Source: Paenibacillus sp. JZ16 (GTDB taxonomy: Bacteria > Bacillota > Bacilli > Paenibacillales > Paenibacillaceae). Taken from it: 64,000 nucleotides of DNA. The stretch is taken from contig NZ_CP017659.1 of assembly GCF_015326965.1 (NCBI RefSeq), positions 6,461,001 through 6,525,000 on the forward strand. Direction: 5' to 3'. Below the pieces are notes generated by a model that was not told the DNA's origin, made no database searches, and was given only the letters and a program-made list of their open reading frames with translations. Shown here piece by piece: positions 52,866-62,053 of the stretch (positions are counted from its first letter, which is position 1; the number at the start of each line of letters is the position of its first letter). A program made the position numbers and the translations under genes.

Positions 52866-53171
52866 AGTGCAGCAGCACGGTAGAAGCGAAGGATCTTGCC
52901 ATGGTGGGTGAACCACAATGGCAGGGTCCTTTTTTTGTATGCCCGCAATAATTTGGAATGGGAATGAAATCCAAACGTATGTTCCATCAAACGATACTTA
53001 TGCTATACTAGTAATCAGCATCTTTTTTGATAGAGAACGAACCAAGACAGGGATTTTATATGAATTTTGATGCATTTGACTAATAGATTCAAGGGCATGA
53101 TTTCACCGGAAACGCAGCTGTTTTGAAGGGTGAAGGAGTCCTTTTCGGAGACGATGTAAAGGAGGCATAGC
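52866..53171. other. Intergenic region between the RlmI-like gene and addB
   Basis: About 306 bases. It holds a strong terminator (52889-52937) and a possible extended -10 (TGCTATACT at 52992-53000) for addB with no good -35. No credible ORF or RNA was recognised in the rest. Confidence 0.45.
52889..52937 (+). terminator. Rho-independent terminator after the RlmI-like gene
   Basis: AGGATCTTGCCAT pairs with ATGGCAGGGTCCT, with an inner GGTGG/CCACA stem, followed by TTTTTT. Confidence 0.9.
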
Positions 53172-56100
53172 ATGAGCATTCAATTTGTTATTGGCAGGTC
53201 GGGCAGCGGCAAGAGCACGTCGATCCGCCAAGAGATGATCGAGCGATTGGAGCAAGATCCCAAGGGGAATCCGATGATACTGATCGTTCCCGAGCAAGGG
53301 TCCTATGAAGCGGAGCATGCACTCGTTAATGCGGGAGGCATTCGCGGGATGATGCGCGCGCAAGTGCTCAGTTTCCGTCGACTGGCTTACCGTGTCATGC
53401 AAGAAACCGGCGGGGCCGCGAAGGTGGCGATCAGCGAAGAAGGCAAGCGCATGCTGCTGTACAAAATTTTGCGGAGGCGCAAAGAAGAGCTTCAATTGTT
53501 CGGTGCTTCGGGAGAGCAGCATGGATTTGTCGGTAAGCTGAGCGAGCTGTATACAGAAATGAAGCGCTATTGCATTGATGCTGCCTGCGTGGAGGAGCAG
53601 CTGGGACAGATGCTGTCAGGCTCTGGGAATTCTCCGATGCTTCGGCGCAAGCTGGAGGACATCGTAACGGTTTTTCGCGATTTTGAGCTTGAGATTTCAA
53701 GGTTCTACATGGATGAGGAAGATACGCTGGCCTCATTGGCAGAGGGCGTGACCCAATCAGAGTATATCAAGCGCGCGGACATTTGGATCGATGGCTTCCA
53801 TGGCTTTACGCCGCAGGAGTACCGGGTGCTCCGGGAAATTATGACGCATGCCAACCGCGTAACGATTGCGTTGACACTGGACAAGCCTTATACGAACGGG
53901 AATGTTCCGCATGAGCTGGATCTCTTTCATCCTACCGCGGTGACGTACATAAAGCTTGAAGGCATTGCCGATGAGATGGGGTTGGATATGGAGCATCGTA
54001 TTCTGCAACCCGATGTTCTTCCGCGGTTTCAAGAGTCCCCTCTGCTTGCTCATCTCGAGCGCGGTTATGATCGGAAGAAACGTTGGACGGAAGCTGCCCG
54101 TGACGGAGTTACAGTGAGCCATCCGGACGGCAGCAGGGCAGGTCTTCTTCTGCATGCTGCCAGTCACCGCCGGGCTGAAATTGAAGGGGCTGTACGCGAA
54201 ATGGTGCGTCTCGCTCGAGAAGAAGGGGCAAGATACCGGGAAATGGCCGTGTTTGTCCGGAATATGGGAGAATATGAGCATCTGATAGGTCCTTTGTTCA
54301 GGGAACACGGCGTTCCTTATTTTCTGGATCAGAAGCGAAGCGAGCTCCATCATCCGCTGGTCGAATTTATTCGCTCTGCGCTGGATATCATCGGACGCCG
54401 CTGGCGTTATGAGGACGTATTCCGCTGTGTGAAGACGGATCTGCTGCTGCCGCTGGACGGATCGCTTACCCGTGAGGACATGGACCGTCTGGAAAACCAT
54501 GTGCTGGCTTCCGGAATCCAGGGCACACGCTGGACGGATGGACGCCCTTGGAAGGGAATTCCAAGTCTCTCATTAGAAGACGGAGAGAGTGAGGTGCGAA
54601 ATCCGCATGGGATGCAGGCGATTGAGTATGCCAGAAAGGTGATTACGGAGCCGCTGCATGCGTTTGAGAAGCGGATGAAGAAGGCAACGAATGCGATGGA
54701 TCAGAGCACGGCAGTCTACCGGCTTCTGGAGGAAGCCGCTGTTCCTGAGAAGCTCGAGCTGTTAAGCCGCGCTGCCCTGGATGCCGGGCGTCCTGAGGAA
54801 GCCAGGGAGCATCGCCAGGTATGGGGGGCAGTGCTTGACCTGCTCGATCAGATTGTGGAGATGATGGGTACGGAGAAGCTCAGCACCGAATTGTTCACGG
54901 GCGTGCTGGGTACGGGACTTACGGAGATGAAAATGGCTCTGGTGCCACCTTCTCTGGATCAAGTGCTGATCGGCAGCATGGATCGGACACGGACGGGCGG
55001 GGTGAAATATGCTTTTCTGCTCGGCATTAATGATGGTGTTCTCCCAGCCCAGTTCCAGGACGATGGGATCCTGACAGAACCGGAGCGTGTTCAGCTCGAA
55101 GACCGCGGCTTGGAGCTTGCTCCAAGCATATCCCGCAGACTGCTGGATGAACGGTTCCTGATTTATAATGCTCTGACTTCGGCTAGTAATCAGCTGTGGG
55201 TCAGCTATCCTGCGGCGGACGATGAAGGCAAGACATTGCTGCCATCCGAGGTCATCCGCCATTTGAAGCTGATGTTTCAGATGGAAGAGGTCCCATTGTT
55301 TCCAAGGCCGCATGCCGGGCAATCAGCCAGTGAGCAGGAGCATTATGCCGCCCGTCCGGATAAGACGCTTGCTTATTTAACGGGTCGGCTTCGTGACTGG
55401 AGGAATGGAGAGGAGATTCCGGACTTTTGGTGGCATGTGTACAACTGGTATGCGGAGCAGCCGGAATTAAGGCCACGTCTTTCTTCGATGCTTTCGTCCT
55501 TGTCCTACCGGAATGAAGCCCGGCCGCTTAAGCAGGAAACCAGCAGGCAGTTGTACGGAACGAAGCTGCGGACAAGCGTATCCCGGATGGAACGCTTTGT
55601 TGCGTGTCCGTTTTCCCATTTTGCCTCCCATGGTTTGAAGCTGAGAGAACGGCAGTTGTACCGTCTTCAAGCTCCTGACATCGGTCAGCTGTTTCATGCT
55701 GCCTTAAGCAGCATGGCCGTGAAGTTTCAATCACAGCATCGAAGCTGGGGAGACCTGACCGCGGAGGAATGCCTGCGCGAGGCGGAAGCAACGGTCGATC
55801 GGCTAGCTCCCATGCTGCAGGGTGAAATTCTATTGAGCTCCAAGCGATATGGATATATATCGCGCAAGCTGAAAAACATCGTGGGCAGAGCGTCCGTAAT
55901 TTTGGGCGAACAAGCAAGGCGCGGCAAATTTGAGCCGATCGGTCTCGAGCTCGATTTCGGTCCCGGGAAGCCGCTGCCGCCGCTGACGTTTGAATTGCCG
56001 AACGGGGTCAAGATGGAGATTGTCGGGCGCATTGACCGGGTTGACATGGCACGCGGAGAGCATGGGATCATGCTTCGGGTCATTGATTATAAATCCAGCC

Positions 56101-56702
56101 AGAAGGATCTGCGGTTGCATGAGGTCTATTACGGGTTATCCTTGCAGATGCTGACCTATCTGGACGTGCTGCTGACGTTTGCGGAGGACTGGCTCGGCGA
56201 GCAGGCCTTGCCTGCGGGAACCTTGTATTTCCACGTTCATGATCCAATCCTGCAATCCGCAAACGGCATGACGCCGGAGCAGGCGGCAGAAGAGCTGCTC
56301 AAACGATACAAAATGAAGGGCCTGCTGCTGGCAGACCGCGAAGCGGTCTCCCTCATGGACTCGTTCCTTGAAAAAGGACATTCGACCATTCTGCCCGTCG
56401 CCGTCAAAACGGACGGCAGCTTCTACAGCAGCGCGGCCGTGGCAACGCCTGACCAGTGGAAGACCTTGTTGTCCGCCGTGCGGGAGAACATGCTGAATAT
56501 CGGCTCCAGAATTACGGGAGGCGATGTCGCGATTGTGCCGTACCGGATTCAGCAGGAGACGGCCTGCACGTACTGTTCCTTCCGGCCTGTATGCCAGTTC
56601 GACGACGCAATTGAGGGCAGCGAATATCAGCTGCTGGGTAAACCGGGTAAAGATCAGGTTTGGGAGATGCTTGGACATCCGAAGGGAGGAGAGAGCCGGT
56701 GA
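53172..56702 (+). CDS. addB: ATP-dependent helicase/nuclease subunit AddB
   Basis: A 1176-residue subunit of the AddAB double-strand break resection complex. Walker A-like GRSGSGKST (8-16) is at the N-terminus. The nuclease domain at the C-terminus has IDYKSSQKDLRL (about 975-986). The Fe-S cluster cysteines are C812 (VACPFSHFA) and C1132, C1135, C1141 (CTYCSFRPVC), with spacing typical of AddB. ATG 53172 follows AAAGGAGGC. The stop overlaps the addA GTG start. Confidence 0.96.
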   Translation: MSIQFVIGRSGSGKSTSIRQEMIERLEQDPKGNPMILIVPEQGSYEAEHALVNAGGIRGMMRAQVLSFRRLAYRVMQETGGAAKVAISEEGKRMLLYKILRRRKEELQLFGASGEQHGFVGKLSELYTEMKRYCIDAACVEEQLGQMLSGSGNSPMLRRKLEDIVTVFRDFELEISRFYMDEEDTLASLAEGVTQSEYIKRADIWIDGFHGFTPQEYRVLREIMTHANRVTIALTLDKPYTNGNVPHELDLFHPTAVTYIKLEGIADEMGLDMEHRILQPDVLPRFQESPLLAHLERGYDRKKRWTEAARDGVTVSHPDGSRAGLLLHAASHRRAEIEGAVREMVRLAREEGARYREMAVFVRNMGEYEHLIGPLFREHGVPYFLDQKRSELHHPLVEFIRSALDIIGRRWRYEDVFRCVKTDLLLPLDGSLTREDMDRLENHVLASGIQGTRWTDGRPWKGIPSLSLEDGESEVRNPHGMQAIEYARKVITEPLHAFEKRMKKATNAMDQSTAVYRLLEEAAVPEKLELLSRAALDAGRPEEAREHRQVWGAVLDLLDQIVEMMGTEKLSTELFTGVLGTGLTEMKMALVPPSLDQVLIGSMDRTRTGGVKYAFLLGINDGVLPAQFQDDGILTEPERVQLEDRGLELAPSISRRLLDERFLIYNALTSASNQLWVSYPAADDEGKTLLPSEVIRHLKLMFQMEEVPLFPRPHAGQSASEQEHYAARPDKTLAYLTGRLRDWRNGEEIPDFWWHVYNWYAEQPELRPRLSSMLSSLSYRNEARPLKQETSRQLYGTKLRTSVSRMERFVACPFSHFASHGLKLRERQLYRLQAPDIGQLFHAALSSMAVKFQSQHRSWGDLTAEECLREAEATVDRLAPMLQGEILLSSKRYGYISRKLKNIVGRASVILGEQARRGKFEPIGLELDFGPGKPLPPLTFELPNGVKMEIVGRIDRVDMARGEHGIMLRVIDYKSSQKDLRLHEVYYGLSLQMLTYLDVLLTFAEDWLGEQALPAGTLYFHVHDPILQSANGMTPEQAAEELLKRYKMKGLLLADREAVSLMDSFLEKGHSTILPVAVKTDGSFYSSAAVATPDQWKTLLSAVRENMLNIGSRITGGDVAIVPYRIQQETACTYCSFRPVCQFDDAIEGSEYQLLGKPGKDQVWEMLGHPKGGESR

Positions 56703-59700
56703 GAGAGATGATAGCAAAACCTGAGGGCAGCATGTGGAGTGACGACCAGTGGAAAGCCATCGCGCTCTCGGGCGATGACATGTTGGTTGCAGCTGCGGCT
56801 GGTTCAGGGAAGACCGCCGTGCTGGTTGAACGGATCATTCGCAAAATCCTCGACGATTCCGCGGGGTTCAGCGTTGACCGGCTTCTTGTGGCTACGTTTA
56901 CCAAGGCAGCGGCTGCCGAAATGCGGGGACGGATCCGGGAAGCGCTTGACCGTGAGCTGGACCGGGATCCGGACAACGAGCATATTCGGCGCCAGCTCGC
57001 TTTGCTTGGCAGGGCGTCGATTACAACGCTGCATTCCTTTTGCATGGAAGTCATTCGGCGATATTATCAGTTAATACCTCTGGATCCGGGATTCCGCATT
57101 CTGAATGAACATGAGGCGGATTTAATGCGGCAGGATTTGCTGGAGGAGCTGTTCGAAGAGAAATACGGCGAGGCCGAGGACGATTCGGAGAGCCGTTTTG
57201 TAAGATTGGCGGACTGGTTTAGCGGCGAGCGAACAGATGACGCGCTGTACCGACTCGTGCAGCGTCTCTACGATTTCTCCCGCAGCCATTCTTGGCCGGC
57301 ACATTGGCTTAGGGAAACGGCTGCCGGCTTCCAGGTGCAAGATACGGAGGCTCTTGGGCAAACGCCATGGGTTCAAAGCATATTGGCGGATGCGCGGTTG
57401 GCCTTGAATGGAGCAGCTGGCTTGCTGCAACAAGCCAGAGCAATCGCGATGCAGCCGGGAGGTCCTGCGCCGTATGTGGACAATCTGGATGACGACTTGC
57501 GCCTCGTCGTCTCCCTGCTCGAGGCCATCGATATTTCGCCGTGGGAATCGTTGTACGGCATTTTCCGCGAGGCGTCTTTCGGCAAGCTCAAATCCGTTCG
57601 GAAGGATGAGGTGCTGCCGGAGCTCCAGGAACAGGTTAAGGAATTGCGCGATAACGTGAAGAAAATTGTTAACGAGCTGAAAAGTGCATTGTTTGGCCGT
57701 CCGGCATCGGAGTTTTTACAGGAACTTCACACGGCAGCGCCGCTGATGATGGAGCTGGCCGAGACGGTTATCGCTTTTGGCGAGCGATACCGGGAGGCCA
57801 AGGCAGCCAAAGGCATGGTCGACTTTAACGACCTTGAGCATTATTGCCTCCATATTCTTCGCCACCCCGATTCCGTGCCGGGCCATATGATGCCTTCCGA
57901 TGCGGCGATGGAATATCGCGAGCAGTTTGATGAAGTGCTGCTCGACGAATATCAGGATACGAATAGCGTACAGGAAGACATTGTACGATTGATCTCCCGG
58001 GAAATGCCGGGCAACCGGTTTATGGTCGGAGACGTGAAGCAGAGTATTTATCGGTTCCGCTTGGCGGAGCCGGGACTGTTTCTCGATAAATATAAGACGT
58101 TCTCTTCCGACGCGAGCACGGCTCAAGCCGGCATTCGGATTGATTTGGCCCGTAATTTCCGCAGCCGGATGGAAGTGGTGGATGCCGTCAATTTGCTGTT
58201 CCGGCAGATCATGAATGAATCCGTAGCCGAGATTGCCTATGATGCCCGGGCTGAGCTTGTATGCGGCGCTTCCTTTCCGGAGCAGGAGATTCAGGATGGG
58301 ACGAACCCTTACATCCCTGAATTGCTACTGATTGACCGCCTTGGAAAAGGGGGGGAGGAGCAGTCCGAAGACTCGGCTTCCGAGGAAGACGGGGCTCATC
58401 TTGAGGTTGAGGCGCTTGAAATGGAAACCGCCCAGTTGGAGGCTCGCGCCATTGCCCGCAGAATCCGTGAGATGACAGGCGAAAGCGGGAAGCCGCTCAT
58501 GGTGTACGATAAGGGACTGAAATCGATGCGGCCCGCGGGGTACGGGGACATGGTTATTTTGCTGCGCTCAGCCATGGTATGGGCACCGTTAATTATAGAG
58601 GAGCTGCGTCAGGAAGGAATTCCGGCGTTTGGCGAGCAGAACAAAGGATATTTTCAGGCGACGGAAGTGGAGATCATCTTATCGCTGCTGCAGGTGATTG
58701 ATAATCCTCGGCAGGATATTCCCCTGGCTTCCGTATTGCGCTCGCCCATCCTCGGATTATCCGAGGAAGAGATGGCACAGGTGCGCCTGTGTGCCAAAGG
58801 GACTTATTACGATGCGCTTCAAGCGGCAGTCGCGTTAAGCAGCGTCCCGTCGGTCATGGATTCGGCGCGCCCTGTGGGCTTAGTGGATGGCAAATGGACC
58901 CCAGGCGTAGAACTGGAAGGCTTGGCCGAAGCGGCAGCAGGTCATGAGCTTGTGGTTGGCAGCCTTCTTTCGGATGCTCCGCCATCAGCGGAAGGTCAGA
59001 ATATCGAGATATCCCCGGAGCTTGGCTCAAAGCTCGGATTGTTTATGGATTGGCTTCAGCGCTGGCGGCAGGAAGCCCGCCAAGGAAGTTTGAGCGATCT
59101 GATCTGGCGAATTTACAGTGAAACGGGCTATTTGGATTGGGTCGGCGGTCTGCCCGGTGGCAAGCAGCGTCAGGGCAATCTGACTGCTTTGTATGACCGG
59201 GCCGTGCAGTATGAACAGGATACAGCCTCCAGAGGGCTCTTCCGCTTCCTGACCTTTATCTCCCGGCTACGGGAGCGAGGCGGGGATCTCGGCACGGCCG
59301 GCGGTACGGAAAGTCAGGGCAACGCGGTGCGCCTGATGACCATCCACAAGAGTAAGGGGCTGGAGTTCCCGGTCGTTTTTGTAGCGGGATTATCCAAAAA
59401 TTTCAACCAGCAGGATTTGAATTCCCCTTTCCTGATGCATAAGGAGCTAGGCTTTGGACCGAAGTTTGTGGATGAAGGCATGCGCGTTAGCTATCCGACG
59501 CTGCCTAATCTGGCGATCCGGCGCAGGTCACAGCTGGAGCTGCTGGCTGAGGAGATGCGTGTGCTTTACGTTGCCCTTACCCGGCCTAAAGAGAAAATGA
59601 TCCTGGTCGGCACGGTGAAGGATTTGCCGAAAAAGGTAACTGTGTGGGCACAAGCCGACTTTAACCCGGAGCTTCTTCTGCCGGATTACGTCCTTGCCCG

Positions 59701-60823
59701 GGGCCGGAGTTACTTGGATTGGATCGGCCCGGCCGTGATTCGCCATCCATCCGCGGGTGTGCTCCGCGAAAAAGCGGGTTTATCCGGGGAGACAAGCTCA
59801 CGCGTGTTGGGGGAAGATCGATCGCAATGGATATTTTCGATCGAGACGCCGGAATCCTTGGCGCAGGGCATGACCGGCATTGAGGAAGACACGCGGGCGG
59901 ATAGCGACGATCGGATGAATAAGCTGAGTGCCCTGCGCAAGCTCGACCCGATTGTTCCGGTGACTGGTATCGTCGAAGCGGAAGATAAGGGTGGAGACGG
60001 TCAACGTGCAGGCATCTATGAGCGTTTGTCTTGGAGTTATCGATATGAAACGGTCAGTCAAATCTCCGCCAAAACGTCCGTAACGGAGATGAAGAAGCTG
60101 CTTGCCTTACAGGACAGCCCCTCCCTGGATCTGCTTCAGGAGCAGGCTGTACAACGTCAGAGCAAGGAAAATATCGGGGGAGACGCTTCCTTCACACTGA
60201 ACTTGCGGCGGCCGAAATTTATGGAGTCAACGAAGCTGACACCCGCGGAACGGGGAACCGTGTATCATACGATCATGCAGCATGTGCCTCTTCAACGACT
60301 GGAGGGAGCTGCGGAACCGACGCCGGAGATCGAAGACACGATCCGCTATCTTGTAGAAAAAGAAATCATAACCGGTGAGCAGGCAACCGCGGTGGAAGCT
60401 CAGGAGATCAGCGGCCTTTTTGATTGCGAGGTAGGGAAGCAGCTGCTGAATGCAGAGGATGTCTGGCGCGAGATGCCGTTTTCATATGCACTCCCGGCAG
60501 CTGAAGCTTATCAAGGGCTCGCTTTCATGGACCAAATCTCGGACCAAGCGGGCCAAGCAGCCCCGGATGTGCAGCTCCTTCAGGACGAAACCGTCCTGAT
60601 CCAAGGGGTTGTGGACTGCCTGTTCAGGCATAACGGAAGGCTTGTGCTGTTGGATTATAAAACAGACCGGGTGCTGGAGCATCGCGGGGGCGTTACGGCC
60701 TTGGCCGAGCAGTATCGCTTTCAGCTGGATCTATATGCGAAGGCCTTGGAGGATATTTTAGGCGAGCCCATTCATGAAAAATGGCTGTACTTTTTTGATG
60801 GGGGACATGCCGTTCAACTATAG
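56699..60823 (+). CDS. addA: ATP-dependent helicase/nuclease subunit AddA
   Basis: A 1374-residue UvrD/Rep-like helicase plus RecB-type nuclease. Walker A is AAAGSGKTA (K38), motif II is LLDEYQDTN, motif IV-VI features include MTIHKSKGLEFPVVF and LYVALTRPKEKM. The C-terminal nuclease motif is LLDYKTDR (D1319, K1321). GTG 56699 is chosen because GGGAGG lies 9 bases upstream and it overlaps the addB stop; ATG 56708 is the alternative. It is somewhat longer than B. subtilis AddA (about 1230), with extra acidic sequence near 550-580. Confidence 0.95.
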   Translation: MREMIAKPEGSMWSDDQWKAIALSGDDMLVAAAAGSGKTAVLVERIIRKILDDSAGFSVDRLLVATFTKAAAAEMRGRIREALDRELDRDPDNEHIRRQLALLGRASITTLHSFCMEVIRRYYQLIPLDPGFRILNEHEADLMRQDLLEELFEEKYGEAEDDSESRFVRLADWFSGERTDDALYRLVQRLYDFSRSHSWPAHWLRETAAGFQVQDTEALGQTPWVQSILADARLALNGAAGLLQQARAIAMQPGGPAPYVDNLDDDLRLVVSLLEAIDISPWESLYGIFREASFGKLKSVRKDEVLPELQEQVKELRDNVKKIVNELKSALFGRPASEFLQELHTAAPLMMELAETVIAFGERYREAKAAKGMVDFNDLEHYCLHILRHPDSVPGHMMPSDAAMEYREQFDEVLLDEYQDTNSVQEDIVRLISREMPGNRFMVGDVKQSIYRFRLAEPGLFLDKYKTFSSDASTAQAGIRIDLARNFRSRMEVVDAVNLLFRQIMNESVAEIAYDARAELVCGASFPEQEIQDGTNPYIPELLLIDRLGKGGEEQSEDSASEEDGAHLEVEALEMETAQLEARAIARRIREMTGESGKPLMVYDKGLKSMRPAGYGDMVILLRSAMVWAPLIIEELRQEGIPAFGEQNKGYFQATEVEIILSLLQVIDNPRQDIPLASVLRSPILGLSEEEMAQVRLCAKGTYYDALQAAVALSSVPSVMDSARPVGLVDGKWTPGVELEGLAEAAAGHELVVGSLLSDAPPSAEGQNIEISPELGSKLGLFMDWLQRWRQEARQGSLSDLIWRIYSETGYLDWVGGLPGGKQRQGNLTALYDRAVQYEQDTASRGLFRFLTFISRLRERGGDLGTAGGTESQGNAVRLMTIHKSKGLEFPVVFVAGLSKNFNQQDLNSPFLMHKELGFGPKFVDEGMRVSYPTLPNLAIRRRSQLELLAEEMRVLYVALTRPKEKMILVGTVKDLPKKVTVWAQADFNPELLLPDYVLARGRSYLDWIGPAVIRHPSAGVLREKAGLSGETSSRVLGEDRSQWIFSIETPESLAQGMTGIEEDTRADSDDRMNKLSALRKLDPIVPVTGIVEAEDKGGDGQRAGIYERLSWSYRYETVSQISAKTSVTEMKKLLALQDSPSLDLLQEQAVQRQSKENIGGDASFTLNLRRPKFMESTKLTPAERGTVYHTIMQHVPLQRLEGAAEPTPEIEDTIRYLVEKEIITGEQATAVEAQEISGLFDCEVGKQLLNAEDVWREMPFSYALPAAEAYQGLAFMDQISDQAGQAAPDVQLLQDETVLIQGVVDCLFRHNGRLVLLDYKTDRVLEHRGGVTALAEQYRFQLDLYAKALEDILGEPIHEKWLYFFDGGHAVQL

Positions 60824-60874
60824 TCAATTCTATTGATTTGATATAGAAGTTTGAAGCGGGAGAGGAGATTAGCG

Positions 60875-62053
60875 ATGCGTATTTTGCATACCGGAGACTG
60901 GCATCTGGGACGCACGCTCGAAGGCCGGAGCAGGCTTGCCGAGCAGGAGCGCTTTCTGGATGAGCTGGTTAAGCTGGCAGATGAAGAGCAGGCGGATCTG
61001 ATCCTCATGGCGGGGGACGTCTATGATTCCGTAAATCCGCCTGCGGCAGCAGAGCAGTTGTTCTACGATGCGGCCGCCAGGCTTACGGAGGGGGGGCGCC
61101 CCATGGTGGTCATTGCAGGCAACCACGATCAACCGGAACGGGTTGCATCGGTCACGCCGCTTGTTGCAACCAGAGGCATAACGCTGATCGGGACACCTGT
61201 TGCCGATGCGGTTACGGTTGCAGCGGCACGTACCGGGGAAACAGCCAAGATTGCGGCACTCCCTTATCCGTCGGAGGCCAGGCTCAATGAGCTGCTTTCG
61301 ATCGATGGAGATGAGGATCAGCTCCGGCGTGCCTATAGCGAGAGAGTCGGACAACTGATGAGGAAGATGGCGAGGGATTTTTCTCCGCAGACGGTCAATC
61401 TGGCCATGAGCCATATCTATGTGCTTGGCGGCGTCGAGAGCGATTCCGAGCGACCGATTCAGGTCGGTGGAGCGTACACGGTTGACCCGTTGGCACTTTC
61501 TGTAGGTGCATCCTACACGGCCCTTGGCCACCTGCATCGTTCTCAGGCAGTAAAAGGGGAGGGGATCATCCGCTACAGCGGTTCACCGCTGGCCTATAGC
61601 TTCTCGGAAGCGGGACAGGCCAAATCGGTGACCCTGGTTGACGTATCGCCAGGAGGAGCCCCCGTGATCGAGGAGCTGTTTATTAGCAGCGGCCGCCCGC
61701 TTGTTCGCTGGAAGGCCAAAGGCGGCCTGGAAGAAGTGTATCGGTGGCTGGATGAGGGGCGTGATCCTGAAGCATTCATAGATCTGGAGGTATCCCTAAC
61801 GGAGGCCATGGGGCTTGCCGACATTCAGCGACTTCGAAAGAGCAGGGACGGCATTGTTCACATTCGTCCGGTTTACCCGGAGATGGAGGCGCTGGAGCTG
61901 GAGAGCGAGCGCTCCCGGCTGCCGCTGCCGGACCTGTTCCGAAAGTTCTACCAGCGGCAAACCGGCGGGGCGGAGCCCGAGGATCATCTGGTCGATTTGT
62001 TTCTGGAGCTTGTAGAGGAAGAGGAGCCTGACGGGACGGAGGTGAAGTCGTAG
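60875..62053 (+). CDS. sbcD: Exonuclease SbcCD subunit D
   Basis: A 392-residue Mre11-type metallophosphoesterase nuclease. Motifs I-V: LHTGDWHLG (4-12), MAGDVYDSV (about 46-54), AGNHDQ (about 86-91), MSHIYV (about 176-181) and GHLHRS (about 214-219). SbcD works with SbcC to open hairpins and trim DNA ends. ATG 60875 follows GAGAGGAGA; the longer frame from 60851 includes the ribosome binding site. sbcC begins directly after the stop. Confidence 0.95.
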   Translation: MRILHTGDWHLGRTLEGRSRLAEQERFLDELVKLADEEQADLILMAGDVYDSVNPPAAAEQLFYDAAARLTEGGRPMVVIAGNHDQPERVASVTPLVATRGITLIGTPVADAVTVAAARTGETAKIAALPYPSEARLNELLSIDGDEDQLRRAYSERVGQLMRKMARDFSPQTVNLAMSHIYVLGGVESDSERPIQVGGAYTVDPLALSVGASYTALGHLHRSQAVKGEGIIRYSGSPLAYSFSEAGQAKSVTLVDVSPGGAPVIEELFISSGRPLVRWKAKGGLEEVYRWLDEGRDPEAFIDLEVSLTEAMGLADIQRLRKSRDGIVHIRPVYPEMEALELESERSRLPLPDLFRKFYQRQTGGAEPEDHLVDLFLELVEEEEPDGTEVKS